Part shown: positions 58,801-64,000 of the stretch, piece after piece
Numbering within the stretch: position 1 is the stretch's first letter
How the letters are laid out: each line of letters opens with the position of its first letter
Assembly (NCBI GenBank): GCA_023846275.1
Contig: JAIUJO010000142.1
Span: 162,501 to 226,500, forward strand
Reading direction: 5' to 3'
DNA length: 64,000 nucleotides
From: Vanilla planifolia
Lineage: Eukaryota > Streptophyta > Magnoliopsida > Asparagales > Orchidaceae
Made by a program: the position numbers and the translations under genes
Notes under the pieces: generated by a model
Seen by the model: only the letters and a program-made list of their open reading frames with translations
What the model was told of the DNA's origin: nothing
Database searches by the model: none

Positions 58801-60617
58801 ATATTTTCATTACAATATATCAAAATCAAAGTAAAGTTTTTTAATGCATAAGGAAAATCATATTGAAAAGCTACATTATAAGATATTAATGATATCATGT
58901 GTAATATTGCCAATCATTAAATCATATGCAAAGCTAAAAATTCACACAAAGAATATCCAAAAAATAAAATATTAAAATAAATATAAAAATCTAAACTTAA
59001 ATTAAGCTCATTTAGATGTTCTAAAAACATTTGTCTTGTCTCCATCAAACATTGTTTAAATTTATAAACTTTTTACCAAATTAAATAAGCATAAATAATA
59101 ATAAATTATTTTTTTAATAATAAGTTAATAAAAATTAAAAATTGAAAAAAGATAAATTAAAAGAATGTAATATAACCAAATCAAAGACATATGAATGTTA
59201 AATAATAAGGAAGTTTTGAGTTGCATAATAATATAACCAAATCAAACCTAAAAATATTAAAAAAATAAGATATATTACACAAAAAAGTTATATTCCAAGA
59301 TATTGAGGAGATCAAGGGTAACATCCCTTATTGTCAAGTTTAGTACAAATCAAAATGTCTCACAGAGTATAATAAAATACTAGAAAATAAAATATTTTTA
59401 AATATCAAAACAAATTTTAAATTTTTTAGAGCTTGTTAAGGTGGGTCCATTGACATTTATTCATGAAGTGAATGTCATTAGAAATTATTGTGAATAACCA
59501 TATTAAATAAGAAAAAATAATAATGTTATTACTTTAAAGTTAAGTAAACATATATTAAAACTAAAAGTAGATAATTTGAGAAAATGAAATAAGACCAAAA
59601 AATGTAAAGGTCAAATATGGACAAAAATTGGAGTTACATAGTAATATAACCTATCAAAGCAAAAGAAATTTGAATGAACACCATAAATTATATGGGAAAA
59701 TTGCATTCTAAGATACTAAGAAGATTGTGTTTATCATTTTTTATCATTAAATCAAGCATAAATTAAAATTTCTTATAAACAATAAATACCTGAGAAAATG
59801 TAATATTTAAAAAATAATAAAAATAAATATTTAATTAATAAAGTTTATTAAGATGAGTCTAATGATGTTTACTACATCTTGATTACATCTTGTTTAGAAT
59901 TATAGTGAATTATTGAATTAAATCAGAATAAATAATGAAAAATATAACCAAATCAAAGATATTTAATATTCACTAGAGAGAAGATTTAGAGTTATATAAT
60001 AATATAATGAAATCAAAGCAAGAACATTTAATTAATAAGATAAATTAAATAGGAATATTCTATTCCAAGGTACTAAAAAGATGAAGTACAACATCCTCTA
60101 ATGTTTCATCTAGAATGAATTGACCATCTAATAAAGAATGTTAAAACTTTAAAAATAAATTATTTGAAAATCTTAAAAAGATATATATATGAGTAGATAG
60201 AGTTAATCGAGATGAGTTTAACAATATTTATTTTATCTCAATTAGTCCTCCTTCAAAATTATTATGAATTATAAACGTAAATAATTTTAAATAATAATAG
60301 ATTATTATTTTAATATAAACTAAATAATATTAAAGTTGTGGTGAGGTAAAATGAATTAATGTAGTATAACAAAATCAAAGACACATAATGGTCAAACAAG
60401 ATAAGATTTAGAGTTATATATTAATATAACAAATATAAATCAAAACATTTAAGGAAATGACATATGTTGCATAATAAGATTGTACTCCAATATACTAAGA
60501 AGATTTATAATAAGATCTTTGATCACCAAATCAACCTAGGTACTACACTAGAGTCAAGGTACAACATCATAGGAAAAAATATATTTCTTATAAATTTGTC
60601 TTATCTATTAAATAATC
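55598..60617 (-). repeat. AT satellite, reverse segment 3 (~12 monomers)
   Basis: Complementary landmarks (gtaacatc type) lie near 55,634, 56,030, 56,442, 56,862, 57,263, 57,671, 57,745 (short partial unit), 58,121, 58,475, 58,895, 59,311, 59,725, 60,086, 60,510 and 60,553 (a last partial repeat). Most spacings are 354-424 bp. The last monomer decays into aaaaaatatatttctt and attaaataatc before TG repeat begins. Confidence 0.82.
55803..55844. repeat. (AT)21 microsatellite inside a satellite monomer
   Basis: A perfect 42-bp AT run lies exactly where other reverse-oriented monomers have a short aaatatatattaaag tract, and is followed by the normal attaaagctaaaata text. It is therefore an expansion of a short native TATATA of the monomer. 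Confidence 0.93.
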
Positions 60618-63074
60618 ATGTGTGTGTGTGTGCATGTAATTGGGTGTGCATGTGTGTATGTGTATGCATGTGTGCACGCTTGTGCATATTTTTTTTCTTT
60701 TAAGTGTGTATGCGTGTTTGTACACGTGCATTTGTGTTTGTGTTTGTGTTTGGTTTTAAGTGTGTGTGTGTGTGTGTGTGCATATGCATGACAGAGAGTG
60801 TGTGTATGTCTGTGAGTGACTATGCATGTGTGCTTGTGCATATGTGTGTGTACATGCATGCAAATGTATGTGTTTAAGAGTTCTAATGCATGTGCATTTG
60901 CATGTGTGTGTGTGCATATACACTTATTTGTTTATGTGTGTTTCTTTCAGTGTGCATGTGCATGTGTACATGTGTGTGCATGTGTTGGTGCTTGTATTGA
61001 TGTGCTTGTGCATGTGCATGTATGTGTTTGAGTAGGTTTGTGTTTTTGGCATATGTATGAGATTTTGTGCACATGTGCATGTGCATGTGTAAGTGCTTGT
61101 GCAAATGTGTGTGTGTTTTGGTACATGCATGTGTGTGTATTTGCATGCATGTGTGCAGGTGTGTACATTTATGCAAGCATATGTGCATAGATGTGTGTAT
61201 ATGTATGTGTTTGTGTGGGTGTTTATGAGAATGTTTATTCTTATGTGTGTGCATGCACATGTGCAGTATGTCAATCTATGTGTTTTAGTGTGTTCATGTG
61301 TACTTGTGGGTATGTGTGATCTTGTCTATGCATGGGTGTGCACTTGTGTGCATGCAATCGTTTATGTGTTCATACATGCGTGCATATGTGCATGCATGTG
61401 TACAAATTTGTATAAGTGTGTGTGTGTGCGTGAAGTATGTGTATATGTGTGTGTATATGTCAATATGCATCTATGTGTGTGTGTGAGTTTGCTTGATTGT
61501 GTGTACAAGTGTACCTTTGTGTACGTGTGGCTCTGTGTACACTCATTTCAATGTGTGCATGTGCATGTGTGTTGTGTGTGTCCATTTGTGTGTGGTTACT
61601 CATGTATGAGCATGTGGGTGAGTGTGTGAGTGTGTTCATGAATGTGTGTGTATGTATGTATTTATATATGTGTGTTCATGTGTCTATGTATGTCTTTATA
61701 TGTTTGTTTGTGTGTAGGTTATGCTTCTATGCATGTGTGCTTGTGTGTAGGTGTGCATGCATGAGTGCGTATATAAGCATGTGTGTATTTGTGTGTGTTT
61801 TTATGTGTATGTAAATGTGTATGCATGTGCATGCATATGTGTGCATCTAGCTACTTATAAGTGTGTAAGGGTACATGTTGTGCTTACGCATCCACGTGCA
61901 TTTGTTTTTGTTTGTCTATGTGTGTGTGTGTCTATGTGTGTGCATGTGTGTGTATGTTTATGTGTGTATATGCATATGCATGTGTGTGGTTGTGCATGTG
62001 TGGGTTTGTGTGTGCATGTTGCATGTGTGTGTGTTTTCATGGGTGTGCATGTGTGTGTGTGTGTGCATGTGTGTCTGTACATGTATGTGTGTTAACAAAT
62101 TTGTGTGTGTGCTTGTGGGTATTTATGTGTACGAGTGTACTTGTGTTGGTCTAGGTGTATTTGTGTGTGTGTGTGCATGTCTATTTGTGAGCATATGTGT
62201 GTGAGTGTTAATGTGTGTGCATACACATGTGTATGTTTATGCTTACTTGTTTGCTTTGTTGTGTGTGTTTATGTCTGTGTATGTGTACATGTGCATTTGT
62301 TTGTGTGTGTGGATGTGTGCATTTGCACATATGCACATGCATGGGTGCATGTGCATGTGTATGTAAGCTTATGTGTGTGTGTTTGTGTGTGTCTTTATTT
62401 GTGCTCTTATGCCTATATGTTTGTTTGTGTGTCTGTGTGTGCGAGTATGTGTTAGTATGTGGGTGTGCTTGTGTGTGTATGTATGTTTGTGTCAGCATCT
62501 AGACAAGTATGTTTGTGCATTATCCATGTGTGCATGTGTGTGTATGCTTGTTTGTAAGTGTCTATCTGTGCGTGTGCATGCATGAGTGTGGTTGTGTGTG
62601 TGCCAATGTGGTCGTATTTGTGTTTGTGTAGGTTTATGTCCATGTTCATGGGAATGTGTGTTCATGTATGTTAGTGTGTGTAAGCATGTGTGCCTTTATG
62701 TGTGCATGTTTGTGAGTATATGTGCACATATTTTTGCATTTCTGTATGTGTGTGCTTGTGAGCATGTATGTGTTCATATTTGTGTGGGTGAGTGATCGTA
62801 CATATGTGTATGTGTCTATGTGTGTGCATTACTGTGTTCAGATGCTTGTGTCTCTACAAGTTTGTGTGAATTTCTATGTGCGTGCATTGCTGCATGCCCA
62901 TTTGCATGTGTGTGCTTGCCTGTGTGTGAGTGTGTATGTGTGTGTGTGTATTAAGGCATGTGTATGCATGTGCATGTCCATTCATGTGTATACGTGTGCA
63001 AGAATGTGTGTGTGCATGTTTACGTGTGCATGTGTATGTGTGTGTTTGTGCGTGCGAATGTGATGTTGTGTTTT

Positions 63075-63122
63075 TCTACATGTGTGTCCATGTATCCATG
63101 ATTGTCTACATGTGTATCCATG
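63075..63122 (+). repeat. 30-bp spaced direct repeat
   Basis: tctacatgtgtgtccatg at 63,075 recurs as tctacatgtgtatccatg at 63,105, a 30-bp period with one difference. It is a local duplication in the TG block. Confidence 0.85.
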
Positions 63123-63618
63123 TGTGTGTGCAAGCATATGTTATTGTGTACCTTTGCATGCATGTGTGTGTGCCTCAATATGTGCATGTGTGTGTGTGCA
63201 AGTATGGGTGTGTGTATGTGTGTGTGCATGTTTGTGCTGGGGTATACGTTTCTATGTGTATGAGTGTTGATTTGTGTATGCATGTGTGGGTGTGGATGAG
63301 TGTGTGTATACATTTATGTGTTCATTTGTGCTTGTCTGTGTCGTTGTATGTATGTGTGTGTGTGTATGCATGTGTGTGTCTATGTGTATGCATGCACATG
63401 TGTGTGTGCATGTGTGTGTGTAGGTTGTGTGCGTGTGTATCTGTGGGTGTGTATGTGCTCACATGTGTGTGCGAGTATGCATGTGTGTATGCTTGTGTAT
63501 TTGTATGTTTGCATGTGAATGTGTGGGTCTAGTTTTCTATATGTGTGAGTGTGCATGTGTGTGTGTGTGTGCACATATGTATGTGTGGGTGTGCTCATAC
63601 ATCTATATACATGTGTGT

Positions 63619-64000
63619 GTCTTTCAGCTTGCATGTGCATGTTTACGAATGTCTATATGTGATTATAGTGTGTTCTCATGTGAATACAAGTTTGAGTGTG
63701 TGTGTACATACATGCATGTGTATGTGTGCATGTGGGTGTGGGGTGTGGGAGATGTGTGTGTATGTGTGTGCATGTATGTGTACATATATATGTGAATGTG
63801 TTTGTGTCTATGTTTGATTACGCATTTGCATGCATGTGCAAATTTGTTTGTGTCTGCATGTGTGCATGTGTTTCTGTATGTGTTTGTGTGTGTTTGCATG
63901 TGTTGGGTGTCTTTGTTAGCATGCACGTGCATGTTTATGAATATCTATATGTGATTGTAGTGTGATTCTGTATGAATGTGGGTTTGGGTGCGTGTGTACA
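63619..64000 (+). repeat. ~292-bp tandem repeat at the window end
   Basis: Text around tgtgtctttcagc (63,617), gcatgtgcatgtttacgaat (63,631) and ctatatgtgattatagtgtg is repeated as ggtgtctttgttagc, gcacgtgcatgtttatgaat (63,923) and ctatatgtgattgtagtgtg. The offset is 292 bp. The second copy continues to the window end, so more copies may follow outside. Confidence 0.85.

Larger units (their letters stand above)
45410..60617. repeat. AT-rich tandem satellite array, ~350-425 bp monomers
   Basis: About 15 kb of very A/T-rich DNA made of diverged monomers. In the forward sense a monomer reads in order: gatgttacacttgatc, a cttagtatcttggaatg segment, catacaatttatctcat, ttggttatatta box 1, a tgtgacctttacatcac segment, ttggttatatta box 2, taatttatctcatttta, ttaatattaaaataata, aattccaaatgagg, gatgagctctatct, tttttaaatattttatttt, and gattcatacctgatttg. 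I counted roughly 37 gatgttacac-type landmarks. Monomers are strongly diverged from each other. Open frames here are short, at most about 80 codons, and recur as parts of monomers, so none is called a gene. I do not recognise this as a named satellite family. Confidence 0.88.
60618..64000 (+). repeat. TG-polarity alternating repeat, right block
   Basis: Degenerate TG/TGCATG/TGTATG repeat of the same style as the left block but with TG on the + strand. It begins within a few bases of the end of the AT satellite (aaataatcatgtgtgtg) and runs off the window. Pure TG runs are short. It contains a 30-bp spaced repeat at 63,075 and a ~292-bp repeat at 63,620. The long Cys/Val-rich frames on + and His/Thr-rich frames on - are composition effects. 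No gene is seen. Confidence 0.9.

Noticed and set aside
46645..58913. Short hydrophobic open frames (60-82 codons) in the AT-rich block
   Set aside because: They fall inside satellite monomers, are not preserved between monomers, and are the length expected by chance; Phe/Leu/Ile/Tyr richness reflects A/T content.
45410..60617. AT-rich block as an organelle-derived insertion or matrix-attachment or origin region
   Set aside because: Composition alone would allow it, but there are no recognisable organelle genes, rRNA or tRNA, and the tandem monomer structure is a sufficient explanation.
45410..60617. LTR retrotransposon or DNA transposon
   Set aside because: I looked for long terminal direct or inverted repeats, primer-binding-like ends and coding domains and found only the tandem monomers.
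60464..63965. Cys/Val-rich frames on + and His/Thr-rich frames on - in the right TG block
   Set aside because: Same composition effect as in the CA block; no resemblance to metallothionein, keratin-associated or other real Cys-rich families beyond composition.
1..64000. CRISPR array
   Set aside because: Repeats are degenerate and adjacent without unique spacers of constant length; the DNA is eukaryotic satellite in style.
60618..64000. Telomeric repeat
   Set aside because: TG-rich, but no regular TTAGGG, TTTAGGG, TTAGG or yeast-like G1-3T unit with GG or GGG steps; GG is rare here.

Overview
No gene can be supported anywhere in this window. It is about 64 kb of repetitive eukaryotic DNA in three blocks. 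(1) Bases 1 to ~225 are TG-rich on the + strand, and ~226 to ~45,409 are CA-rich on the + strand. This is one very long, degenerate alternating purine-pyrimidine repeat built from CA, TG, TA and occasional CG steps. (2) Bases ~45,410 to ~60,617 are a very AT-rich tandem satellite with monomers of about 350-425 bp that changes orientation four times. (3) Bases ~60,618 to 64,000 return to the same kind of alternating repeat, now with TG on the + strand.

The many long open frames in blocks 1 and 3 are a by-product of composition. TAA, TAG and TGA each contain two adjacent purines, so a perfectly alternating sequence cannot contain a stop in any frame of either strand, while ATG fits the alternation. 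Codons then alternate between RYR (Thr, Met, Ile, Val, Ala) and YRY (His, Cys, Tyr, Arg), which gives the His-Thr/Met and Cys-Val/Met strings. I treat none of them as genes. I also see no rRNA, tRNA, CRISPR array, transposase, reverse transcriptase or prokaryotic operon signal.

The CA block is more than a microsatellite. Pure CA runs I found reach only about 26 bp, but hundreds of bases can be re-aligned between distant places through rare, non-CA 'words'. There is a higher-order tandem array with units near 1.08 and 1.75 kb at ~16.9-21.6 kb, a ~1.05 kb tandem pair at ~25.9-27.6 kb, a ~0.44 kb tandem pair at ~34.9-35.7 kb, and dispersed copies 6.4, 10 and 11.5 kb apart. This looks like an old complex satellite or segmental-duplication mosaic made of Z-prone DNA.

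The AT block has a recognisable monomer with recurring landmarks: gatgttacacttgatc, two ttggttatatta boxes about 60 bp apart, aattccaaatgagg and gatgagctctatct. Monomers fall mainly into ~350-375 and ~400-425 bp classes. Orientation runs reverse, forward, reverse, forward, reverse.

The organism is very probably a eukaryote with abundant satellite heterochromatin (pericentromeric, subtelomeric, knob or sex-chromosome DNA; a large-genome plant or invertebrate would fit). I do not recognise either repeat as a named family and cannot assign a taxon. All coordinates of repeat boundaries are by eye.
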